Shown here: positions 44,201 to 51,932 of the stretch, piece after piece
Position numbering within the stretch: the stretch's first letter is position 1
Layout of the letters: every line of letters begins with the position of its first letter
Source of the DNA: Eubacteriales bacterium
GTDB lineage: Bacteria; Bacillota; Clostridia; Lachnospirales; Lachnospiraceae
Direction: 5' to 3'
DNA: 64,000 bases
NCBI GenBank assembly: GCA_030531555.1
Contig: JAUNNI010000004.1
Location: forward strand, 1-64,000
The notes under the pieces: model-generated
Told to the model about the DNA's origin: nothing
What the model saw: the letters and a program-made list of their open reading frames with translations, nothing else
The model's database searches: none
Position numbers and translations under genes: made by a program

Positions 44201-45714
44201 CACCTCTGAAAAAGGAGGGGCATGATATCCCATTTGAAACTTTCCTTGGATTTAAAGGAAATAAAGAGCCGGATATTGACTTGAATTTCTCCGGAGAATA
44301 CCAGGCGAAGGCCCACAAATATGTTGAGGTTATTTTCGGGGAAGGAAAAGCCTTTCGTGCAGGAACCATTGGCACCATTGCAGAAAAAACTGCTTACGGT
44401 TATGTGAAAGGATATTTTGAAGATCATGGCATCCATAAACGTTCCTGTGAGATCAGCCGACTGGCTGTGGGATGTACTGGGGTAAAACGTACTACCGGTC
44501 AGCATCCCGGTGGTATTATTGTAGTGCCGCATGAATACGATATCTATGACTTTACCGCCATTCAGCGTCCTGCCAATGATGTAAATACAGATATTATTAC
44601 CACACATTTTGAATACCATTCCATTGACCATAACCTTTTGAAACTTGATATTCTCGGGCACGACGATCCTACCATGATTCGAAGGCTGGAAGATCTTACC
44701 GGGACCAATGCCCAGGAAATTCCTCTGGATGATCCGGATGTTATGGCCTTATTTCATGGTACAGAGATTCTTGGAATCAAGCCGGAGGACATCGGTGGTA
44801 TCGATATGGGATCTTTGGGAGTTCCGGAGTTTGGTACGGAATTCGTTATTCAGATGTTAAAAGATACCAAGCCAAAATGTTTCTCAGATCTGGTCCGCAT
44901 CTCTGGTCTTTCCCATGGCACTGACGTATGGCTCGGCAATGCCCAGGAACTGATCCAGACAGGAAAGGCTGAGATTTCCACCTGTATCTGCTGTCGAGAT
45001 GATATCATGACTTATCTGATCAACATGGGCTTAGATAAAGAACAGTCTTTTACCATCATGGAATCGGTGCGTAAAGGAAAAGGCTTAAAAGCAGAATGGG
45101 AAGAAGAAATGCTTTCCCACAATGTTCCAGACTGGTATATCTGGTCCTGCAAGAAAATCAAATACATGTTCCCAAAAGCGCATGCGGCAGCCTATGTTAT
45201 GATGGGATGGCGAGTAGCCTGGTATAAAGTACATCGTCCACATGCTTATTATGCAGCATATTTCTCCATCCGCGCCTCTGCCTTCTCCTATGAGATCATG
45301 TGTCAGGGACCCGAGATTTTGAAAAAAGCATTGGATGAACTGAAATCGGTACCAAAGGAACAGCAGACGAAAAAGGATCAGGATACGATCCGAGATGGAA
45401 GAATCGCCCAGGAAATGTACGCCAGAGGAATTTCATTTATGCCAATCGATATTTACAAAGCTAAGGCAACGGATTTCCAGATCATTGGGGATCGTATTAT
45501 GCCAGCCCTCTCCAGTATTGAAGGTTTGGGAGAAAAAGCCTGTGAACAGATTGAAGAAGCTGCAAAAAATGGCACATTTACTTCTTTGGAAAACTTCCGA
45601 AATCAGTCAAAAATCGGAAAAAGTAGTGTGGACAAGATGGTGGAGCTTGGAATATTGAACGGATTGCCCGAAACAGACCAGCTTACCTTTGATTTTCTTA
45701 TGCAAATGAATTAA
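41278..45714 (+). CDS. polC: PolC-type DNA polymerase III alpha subunit
   Basis: A 1478-residue replicative polymerase of the low-GC Gram-positive type. In order: N-terminal domain and OB fold (region [24 protein letters not shown]), a PHP domain ([32 protein letters not shown]) split by an embedded DnaQ-type 3'-5' exonuclease ([22 protein letters not shown] at about residue 450, ending [18 protein letters not shown]), the polymerase core ([37 protein letters not shown]) and the zinc motif CPECHFVDF...CPHCGTPL. It synthesises DNA and proofreads. A plain ribosome binding site AGAAGGG precedes it and a terminator lies upstream. Confidence 0.98.
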   Translation: [1478 protein letters not shown]

Positions 45715-45729
45715 ATCGAATCTGACTTA

Positions 45730-45758
45730 TTGATGAATTTCACGGAAAGTGATATGAT
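45730..45758 (+). promoter_or_regulatory. Promoter of the gamma-carbonic anhydrase-like gene
   Basis: TTGATG (45730-45735), 17-nt spacer, TATGAT (45753-45758). It lies inside the open frame upstream of the ATG at 45790, which supports the shorter start. Confidence 0.6.
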
Positions 45759-45789
45759 AGGGAGAGATTGTTTAAGAGAGGAATGTATT

Positions 45790-46278
45790 ATGGCTTATAT
45801 AAAAAATGCAACATTACAGGGCAATGCATGGGCAGCTCACGATGCCGATCTTATTGGAAATGTTACGGTTGGAGATGAAAGCTCCATCTGGTATCAGGCG
45901 GTGGTTCGTGGGGACTTGGCAGAAATCAAAATTGGTGCTGGGACAAATGTGCAGGATCATGTTGTGATTCATGCAGATGCCAATTATCCTTGCCATATTG
46001 GTAATGGTGTTACAATTGGTCATAGTGCAATTATCCACGGCTGTACCATCGGGAATAATTCTTTGATCGGAATGGGCGCCATCGTATTAAATGGTGCGAA
46101 GATCGGAGAAGATTGTATCATTGGAGCAGGTGCTCTTGTGACACAGAATATGGAAATTCCAGATGGTATGCTGGTATATGGATCTCCTGCTAAAATCATC
46201 CGTCCGGTTACGGAGGAGGAAAAGAAGGAGAATCAAACCAATGCAATTACCTATATGCTTCTGAAAAATGTTCAGTAG
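45790..46278 (+). CDS. Gamma-carbonic anhydrase-like hexapeptide-repeat protein
   Basis: A 162-residue left-handed beta-helix protein. Hexapeptide repeats run from about residue 18 to 125 (IGNVTVGDESSIWYQAVVRGDLAEIKIGAGTNVQDHVVIH...GNGVTIGHSAIIHGCTIGNNSLIGMGAIVLNGAKIGEDCIIGAGALV), ending in GSPAKIIRPV. The metal-binding histidines are in DHVVIH and GHSAIIHG. The family (YrdA/PaaY/CamH) includes zinc or iron carbonic anhydrases and proteins of unknown role. GAGAGG precedes the ATG at 45790; the frame is open to 45730 but that stretch is promoter. Confidence 0.88.
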   Translation: MAYIKNATLQGNAWAAHDADLIGNVTVGDESSIWYQAVVRGDLAEIKIGAGTNVQDHVVIHADANYPCHIGNGVTIGHSAIIHGCTIGNNSLIGMGAIVLNGAKIGEDCIIGAGALVTQNMEIPDGMLVYGSPAKIIRPVTEEEKKENQTNAITYMLLKNVQ

Positions 46279-46311
46279 TGTAAGTCAGGGTAGATAGGAG
46301 GATATTAATTT

Positions 46312-47316
46312 ATGGATCATAAAACATCAACATCCAGACAAGAAGAACAGTCCAAGCGTTATCAAGGTTATGATGTAAAAAAAGCTGTGGAACAGAACAA
46401 TAGACGTAAAAAACCATGGTTTTGGAAGATCCTTGCACTGAGTCTTCTTATTTCTGCAGTCATCATTGCAGTGGCATGTATGATTGCCATGAAAACAAAG
46501 AAACAGCAGACAGATTATCTGTCATCCATCAATGAATCCAATACATTAGATCTTTTATTGGAAGACCATTCCAATATCACTATCACTCAGAGCTTTTCCG
46601 GACTGAAAGACAAGGATGATTATAAGACTACAAGATTCTTAAAGACCGGTAAAAAAGGTGATCTTTTCTCATATTTGAAGACAGAAGGTCTGGAAGAAGA
46701 TTATAAAGAAGTCTTTGTCAAAGATGAACTTTACCGCTTTGATGGTAATTTCACTTATTATTATGGAATGGTTGCAGATGATGCAAAAGATTTTCTTGAT
46801 GATATTCGAGCAGAAGTTCTGCAGCTCAATGGTTCGGAACGCGTTGCTGAGCAGACCGAAAGTAGTGATGTTTTAAAAGCAACCATCACTTACACCGTTC
46901 AGGCAGGTGACAACTATACAAAATTATACGGATTTGAAACAGGAACAGAGGTTAAGAAAGTTTTAACGATCGATAAAGAGACCATGTTTGTGAGATCTGA
47001 TGTAGAAAGTGTCAATGATGAAGAATTCTATGTCTATACTGTTACCTTTGATGGTCAGAACAAATTGCCAATCTTCTACCGTAATACCATGGCAAAGAAG
47101 ACCAAACGTAACTGTACCGTATATTATGATTACGAGGGAGATAAGGAAGAAAAATACACCTACTCTATCCCTGTAGATACATACTTTACTTTATTAGAAC
47201 ATGATAATTATAAAGTTTATATGGAATCTGGCTGCAGCACAGAGTTTAGCAAGACCATGATGATGATCCAGAACCCATATACGGATCTTACTTTATATTT
47301 AAAAAAGGATGAATAG
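46312..47316 (+). CDS. Membrane-anchored extracytoplasmic protein of unknown function
   Basis: A 334-residue protein not recognised as a known family. A charged cytoplasmic N-terminus (1-34) with RRKK precedes one transmembrane helix (about 39-61). The remaining 270 residues lie outside and alternate short beta-strand-like stretches (ITITQSFSG, ATITYTVQAG, VYTVTFDGQ), rich in Asp, Lys and Thr, with one Cys each near 275 and 312. The stop lies 1 nt before the ATG chosen for the following AlaX-type gene. A role in the envelope is likely, nothing more can be said. Confidence 0.6.
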   Translation: MDHKTSTSRQEEQSKRYQGYDVKKAVEQNNRRKKPWFWKILALSLLISAVIIAVACMIAMKTKKQQTDYLSSINESNTLDLLLEDHSNITITQSFSGLKDKDDYKTTRFLKTGKKGDLFSYLKTEGLEEDYKEVFVKDELYRFDGNFTYYYGMVADDAKDFLDDIRAEVLQLNGSERVAEQTESSDVLKATITYTVQAGDNYTKLYGFETGTEVKKVLTIDKETMFVRSDVESVNDEEFYVYTVTFDGQNKLPIFYRNTMAKKTKRNCTVYYDYEGDKEEKYTYSIPVDTYFTLLEHDNYKVYMESGCSTEFSKTMMMIQNPYTDLTLYLKKDE

Positions 47317-47317
47317 A

Positions 47318-48484
47318 ATGAAAACAGACAGATTATTTTACGAGAATGTCTATCTGAAAGAATTCAATGGAAAGGTTCTTTCCTGCGTGGAGCAGGAAGG
47401 GACCTTTCGGGTTATTTTGGATCAGACAGCATTTTATCCAGAAGGTGGAGGCCAACCGGCAGAGGGTGGTCAGCTTGATGACATCGAAGTTTTTGACGTG
47501 CAGGAAATAGATGGGGAGATTGTTCATTTTCTCAAAGCTCCTTTGGAACCGGGAACGACTGTGCATGGGGTGATTGATTGGGAGAGACGTTTTCAGCTGA
47601 TGCAGCAGCACTCCGGGGAACATATTGTCAGCGGATTGATTCATAAAAAATTTGGATATGATAATGTAGGTTTCCATATGGGAAGTGATTTTATGACCAT
47701 TGATTTAAATGGAATGATCACACCAGAAGAATTAGTGGAGATTGAAAAAGAGGCCAATGCATATATTTATAGCAATGCAAAGGTTCATGTTTTTTATCCG
47801 AATGAGGAAGAAAAGAAAGCACTTCCATATCGAAGTAAAAAGGAATTGACTGGACAGGTTCGCCTTGTGGAATTTCCAGGAGCAGATCTTTGCGCCTGTT
47901 GTGGTCTTCATGTGACATATACGGGAGAAATTGGACTGATTAAACTGATTTCTGTAAAAAAATTTCGTGAAGGTGTTCGAATTGAAATGCTTTGTGGAAA
48001 AGATGCTTTTGACTATCTCAATGTACATTTTCAGCAAAACAGTCAGATTGCGGTGGCTCTCTCTGTAAAGCCAGAAGAAACTTTTGAAGCAGTAAAGAGA
48101 CAAGGCAAAGAGGCATTTGATCGAAAAAATGAAGTGAATGCATTAAAACAGGCTTCCTACCAGTGCACAGCAAAGATTTGCAGTGGAAAAGGAAACGTTA
48201 TGATTTTCGAAGAGAATCTGGATGCTCAGGATATTCGAAAATGTGCGGATACCATTTTGGATTCTTGCGGTGGCATCTGCGCATTGTTTTCCGGGGATGA
48301 TCAAAATGGCTACAAATATGCCCTTGGAGAAAGAAATGGTAATGTGAGAGAACTTGTAAAAGAGATGAATGAAGCATTACAAGGCCGTGGTGGAGGTAAA
48401 CCATTCTTTGCCCAGGGTTCTTTAAAAGGATCCAAAAAAGAAGTGATTTCTTTCTTTGCAGAGAAAGAATTTACTTTGATTTAA
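47318..48484 (+). CDS. AlaX-type alanyl-tRNA editing protein with C-terminal DHHA1-like domain
   Basis: A 388-residue trans-editing protein that hydrolyses Ser- or Gly-tRNA(Ala). The editing domain has FYPEGGGQPAEGG, the zinc motif QQHSGEHIVSGLI and CACCGLHV, giving the His, His, Cys and His ligands, and the C-terminal DHHA1-like domain has GGGKPFFAQGSLKG. It lacks the aminoacylation domain of AlaRS. A first ATG at 47309 overlaps the upstream stop; AAGGA is spaced better for the ATG at 47318. It may be co-transcribed with the upstream unknown gene. Confidence 0.87.
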   Translation: MKTDRLFYENVYLKEFNGKVLSCVEQEGTFRVILDQTAFYPEGGGQPAEGGQLDDIEVFDVQEIDGEIVHFLKAPLEPGTTVHGVIDWERRFQLMQQHSGEHIVSGLIHKKFGYDNVGFHMGSDFMTIDLNGMITPEELVEIEKEANAYIYSNAKVHVFYPNEEEKKALPYRSKKELTGQVRLVEFPGADLCACCGLHVTYTGEIGLIKLISVKKFREGVRIEMLCGKDAFDYLNVHFQQNSQIAVALSVKPEETFEAVKRQGKEAFDRKNEVNALKQASYQCTAKICSGKGNVMIFEENLDAQDIRKCADTILDSCGGICALFSGDDQNGYKYALGERNGNVRELVKEMNEALQGRGGGKPFFAQGSLKGSKKEVISFFAEKEFTLI

Positions 48485-48533
48485 GAGGATTTTTCACGGT
48501 TTCAATTGTAATGAAGTTGTAAGATTCTCTTTC

Positions 48534-48562
48534 TTTACAAAGAAAAATGGATGGAGTATTCT
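48534..48562 (+). promoter_or_regulatory. Promoter of the lipoprotein gene
   Basis: TTTACA (48534-48539), 17-nt spacer, TATTCT (48557-48562), 75 nt before the ATG at 48638. Confidence 0.45.
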
Positions 48563-48637
48563 TTTTCTATATGACAGAAAATGGAAAACTATGACGAAAG
48601 AGACAGATCATTGTTTTAAGGTAAGGAGAAAATACTC

Positions 48638-49693
48638 ATGAGAATCACACAGATGTGGAAGAAATCGGCCTTGTTTCTCTTGGCGGGATCTCTTCTGGTG
48701 CTGGCAACTGGATGCGGAAGCAGCGGCGATAGCAGTCCAGAAGCTGGCAGTACGGAAGAAGTCGTTGAAAAAGAAGTGAAGAATGCGAATTATGTTGCGG
48801 ATGGAATCGTTCTTCCGGAACATTTTGATAATATGATCTATCCTATGGAAGCCATCACAGTGGAGCAATATTCTCAGGGACTTACCTATTATCAGAATGG
48901 CGAAACGCCAGATTCTTTTTGGTTTCCTATGGCTGTCTTATCCTCTCTTATGGCGGAGGAAGATAAGGTAGACCGGGAATATGATAGTGAATTCTATTAT
49001 TATCCGAAAGAGCAGATTGATCAGTTTGCGGATGCTCTTTTTTATGATTATAGTAAAAAGAAGATGCCACTCGCTGATCTTGATGAGTCATGTCTATATG
49101 CCTGTTATGATGAGGAAAAGCAGAAATATGGATTACTTTGTGGGAACATTGGGGATTTGGGCATTCAGATTGTGAATTGTTCCAAGATCAATGATCATTA
49201 TGAACTGGAAGTGGAGTTGATCAATACCGAAAGAAAGGATATTGTTTCAGAGTATTTGATTTCTATGTATCCACAAATGGCTGATAAGGTATCCAATGGT
49301 TTGTTTGCTTATTCTATTGGATCTTGTGATCTCATTGAAAGTAGTGAAATTGATGAACTTGGTACAGATTTGGAATATGGAGATGGCCCAAGTATCGATG
49401 AGGACTATGATATCGTGGATGGAGATGAAATTACTGATAATTCTCAGGTCGATGACTCGGAGATTCTGAATCAGATTACAATCGATAAAGAAGAAGCTCT
49501 TGCCTTGGCGAAAGCCTATATGGGGGAAGACTACACCTTTACTTTCCGTGGAAAAGTTACCATTGGAGAATACGACTATTATGATTTTGCCATTAAGGAG
49601 AAATCTACCAAAGATGTGCTGGTATGCATCAATGGTTTAGATGTTGTGAGCGGTCGACATAATAAGGATGGTTCCTGGTCTTTTGACCAATAG
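48638..49693 (+). CDS. Secreted lipoprotein of unknown function
   Basis: A 351-residue lipoprotein. The signal peptide and lipobox LATGC place the lipidated Cys at residue 26 (MRITQMWKKSALFLLAGSLL, then VLATGC). A Ser/Gly/Glu linker follows. The middle (50-225) has no recognised family. An acidic stretch of Asp/Glu (about 235-275) leads to a C-terminal domain of about 65 residues (EALALAKAYMGEDYTFTFRGKVTIGEYDYYDFAIKEK) with some likeness to PepSY-type folds. AAGGAG precedes the start. It is probably monocistronic. The acidic stretch suggests cation binding, which is only a guess. Confidence 0.65.
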   Translation: MRITQMWKKSALFLLAGSLLVLATGCGSSGDSSPEAGSTEEVVEKEVKNANYVADGIVLPEHFDNMIYPMEAITVEQYSQGLTYYQNGETPDSFWFPMAVLSSLMAEEDKVDREYDSEFYYYPKEQIDQFADALFYDYSKKKMPLADLDESCLYACYDEEKQKYGLLCGNIGDLGIQIVNCSKINDHYELEVELINTERKDIVSEYLISMYPQMADKVSNGLFAYSIGSCDLIESSEIDELGTDLEYGDGPSIDEDYDIVDGDEITDNSQVDDSEILNQITIDKEEALALAKAYMGEDYTFTFRGKVTIGEYDYYDFAIKEKSTKDVLVCINGLDVVSGRHNKDGSWSFDQ

Positions 49694-49718
49694 TGGAATG
49701 AAAATCCAGGAAAAGCAG

Positions 49719-49762
49719 AATTGGATTATCCAATTATTACTTACCAATTGATAAGTTTTGGT
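49719..49762. promoter_or_regulatory. Palindromes upstream of the lactate operon
   Basis: AATTGGATTATCCAATT (49719-49735) is a 17-bp palindrome apart from its central base. ACCAA (49743-49747) and TTGGT (49758-49762) form a second inverted repeat that overlaps the -35 box of the adjacent promoter. Both resemble half-sites used by FadR-type GntR proteins, and such a regulator is encoded at 53619. Confidence 0.45.
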
Positions 49763-49786
49763 GATGACAAAAAAATCGGGTACAAT
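49758..49786 (+). promoter_or_regulatory. Promoter reading into a short terminated transcript
   Basis: TTGGTG (49758-49763), 17-nt spacer, TACAAT (49781-49786). About 60 nt after the expected start at 49793, a terminator at 49846-49881 would end the RNA at about 90 nt. Confidence 0.4.
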
Positions 49787-49845
49787 TTGGAAAAAATCAT
49801 ACTTTGACATAAAATATGCAGAAACAACGTAAAAAAGGATAGGAA

Positions 49846-49881
49846 AACGGGTAAAAAACAGTAGTTTTTGCCCGTTTTTTT
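49846..49881 (+). terminator. Terminator, free-standing in the gap before lctP
   Basis: AACGGGTAAAAAAC pairs with GTTTTTGCCCGTT (one bulge and one G-U pair), loop AGTA, and six to seven T follow. It may end the lipoprotein transcript or a small RNA starting near 49793. The rest of the gap 49694-50264 is AT-rich and holds only promoter elements. Confidence 0.8.
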
Positions 49882-50095
49882 ATGTTTTCATTGATTCAAT
49901 ATAGAAAAAATCTTGTTTTATATAAGAATTATAAATGAATTGTTAATGTTGACTAAATAGACGAGATAAAAACTAGTGAAAAATAAGATATAAGTTTAAC
50001 AAACATCAAAGAATAAAGAAAAATGTAAAAAAACATTGTGAAATTAACCAAGAAAAGAATAGAGTTTATAGATACATTGCACAATTAGTGGGTAA

Positions 50096-50194
50096 TCCAA
50101 TTTGGAATTTTCAACATAAAAAATATGGGAATTATTTATAAAATGCCGAAAAAATAATAGGGTATTGCATTATTTTGTGGACTATGATTATAAT
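50096..50194 (+). promoter_or_regulatory. Promoter region of lctP with small palindrome
   Basis: TTGCAT (50165-50170), 18-nt spacer, TATAAT (50189-50194) gives a promoter 70 nt before the gene. An 11-bp palindrome, TCCAATTTGGA (50096-50106), lies upstream and shares the TCCAA/TTGGA core of the 49719 palindrome. Confidence 0.55.
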
Positions 50195-50264
50195 GAATCA
50201 TACGAAATGGGTGACCCAATAAAAACGAAACTAACAACTATAAAATCAATAATGTTAAAGGGGT

Positions 50265-51812
50265 ATGAAAATGTTATTCTTAAAATTCATCTTAGCGATG
50301 CTCCCAATCTTATGGCTGATCGTAGCACTCAGTATTCTGAAGATTCCAGGCCATAAAGCTTGTGTTATCGCTCTTGTAATTACTTGTATCTTATCAATTG
50401 GATATTGGAAACTTAGCGTAGTGAATACACTCACTGGTGGCTTAGAGGGTATCCTCAATGCTTTGTGGCCAATCTGTTTGGTAATCATTGCCGCGTTATT
50501 TACTTATAACCTTACCTTGAAGACAGGCGCCATGGATAAGATTAAACAGATGTTAGCCGGCGTATCCACTGACAAACGAATCCTTCTTCTCATCATCGGT
50601 TGGGGATTTGGTAACTTCATGGAAGGTATGGCAGGTTTCGGAACAGCAGTTGCAATCCCAGCCTCCATGCTTGTAGGTATCGGTCTTGATCCTTTATCCA
50701 CAGTAGTTGCTTGCTTCTGTGCTAACACAACACCAACTGCTTTTGGTTCTGTTGGTGTACCAACAACAACTCTTGCTACAGTAACAGAGTTAAATCCATT
50801 ACCTCTTGCAGGTGATGTTGCAATGATTCAGTGTATTCTTACATTCCTTTCTCCATTCATCATGGTTATCATCATTGGAAAAGGTTTGAAAGCATTAAAA
50901 GGTATGATTCCATTTACTTTAGTGGCATCCCTTTCCTTCACAATTCCTTGGTTCTTCGCTGCAAAAGTAATCGGCTGTGAACTTCCAGACATCATCGGTT
51001 CCATCATCTCTCTTGTATGTATGATCGCAGCAGCTAAGGTATTAAGCCCTAAACAAGACGCAGAATATGCGATATCTGTAGACAATTCCAATGCGGAAGC
51101 AATTAACCTTTCTGAAGGTGCCAAAGCATGGAGCCCATTCATTTTTATCTTTATTTTATTAATGGCGACATCAACACTTTGCCCTCCAATCCATGACGCG
51201 ATCGCTGGTATCAAATCAAGCGTGCAGGTTTATGCTGGAGAAGGTGGAAAACCTCTTGGCTTTAGCTGGGTTAACACACCAGGTGTGATGATCTTCATTG
51301 CAGCAATTATCGGTGGTTTTATTCAAAAGGCTTCTATCTCCACAATGGCTGGAGTCTTAGGCAACACTTTAAAGGCTTATTGGAAAACAATCCTTACAAT
51401 CTGCTCTGTATTAGCAACAGCTAAGATTATGGGATACAGTGGAATGATTACAGATATCGCACAGCTTCTTGTTGTAGTAGCTGGACCATTCTACCCACTC
51501 ATTTCTCCATTGATCGGAGCAATCGGCGCATTTGTTACTGGTTCCGGAACATCTACATGTGTACTCTTCGGTGGCTTACAGAGTCAGACAGCACTTTCTC
51601 TTGGATTAAATCCATCCTGGATGGCAGCTGCCAACGTTATGGGTGCTGGTATTGGTAAAATGATCAGCCCACAGGGAATCGCAATCGGTGCTGGTGCTAT
51701 TGGTATGGTTGGTTCCGAAAGTAAGATCTTAAGTGCAGTTATTAAATGGTTCGTGATTTATGTAGTAGTTGCAGGTGTGATCTGCTATGCAGGATCCATG
51801 CTTGGTTTCTAA
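50265..51812 (+). CDS. lctP: L-lactate permease (LctP family)
   Basis: A 515-residue polytopic membrane protein, about 12-13 helices, importing lactate (and often glycolate) with protons. Typical stretches are MLPILWLIVALSILKIPGHKA at the N-terminus, GWGFGNFMEGMAGFGTAVAIPASMLVGIGLDPL and GSGTSTCVLFGGLQSQTA. Two ATGs lie 6 nt apart; AAAGGGG fits either, and the first is used. It is the first gene of a lactate operon with the FAD-linked dehydrogenase 120 nt downstream. A GntR regulator follows. Confidence 0.93.
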   Translation: MKMLFLKFILAMLPILWLIVALSILKIPGHKACVIALVITCILSIGYWKLSVVNTLTGGLEGILNALWPICLVIIAALFTYNLTLKTGAMDKIKQMLAGVSTDKRILLLIIGWGFGNFMEGMAGFGTAVAIPASMLVGIGLDPLSTVVACFCANTTPTAFGSVGVPTTTLATVTELNPLPLAGDVAMIQCILTFLSPFIMVIIIGKGLKALKGMIPFTLVASLSFTIPWFFAAKVIGCELPDIIGSIISLVCMIAAAKVLSPKQDAEYAISVDNSNAEAINLSEGAKAWSPFIFIFILLMATSTLCPPIHDAIAGIKSSVQVYAGEGGKPLGFSWVNTPGVMIFIAAIIGGFIQKASISTMAGVLGNTLKAYWKTILTICSVLATAKIMGYSGMITDIAQLLVVVAGPFYPLISPLIGAIGAFVTGSGTSTCVLFGGLQSQTALSLGLNPSWMAAANVMGAGIGKMISPQGIAIGAGAIGMVGSESKILSAVIKWFVIYVVVAGVICYAGSMLGF

Positions 51813-51932
51813 TAATAATCTTTTGAGATTAGCATCATCTTATGATTAATACATAATAAAAGTATTAAAATAATAACCTATATCATGTGATATGATATAG
51901 GAAAACGATATAAAACTATAGGGGGTACAAAT

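Noticed and set aside
50165..50356. Short open frame upstream of and overlapping lctP
   Set aside because: It covers the lctP promoter and the lctP start in another frame, without ribosome binding site.
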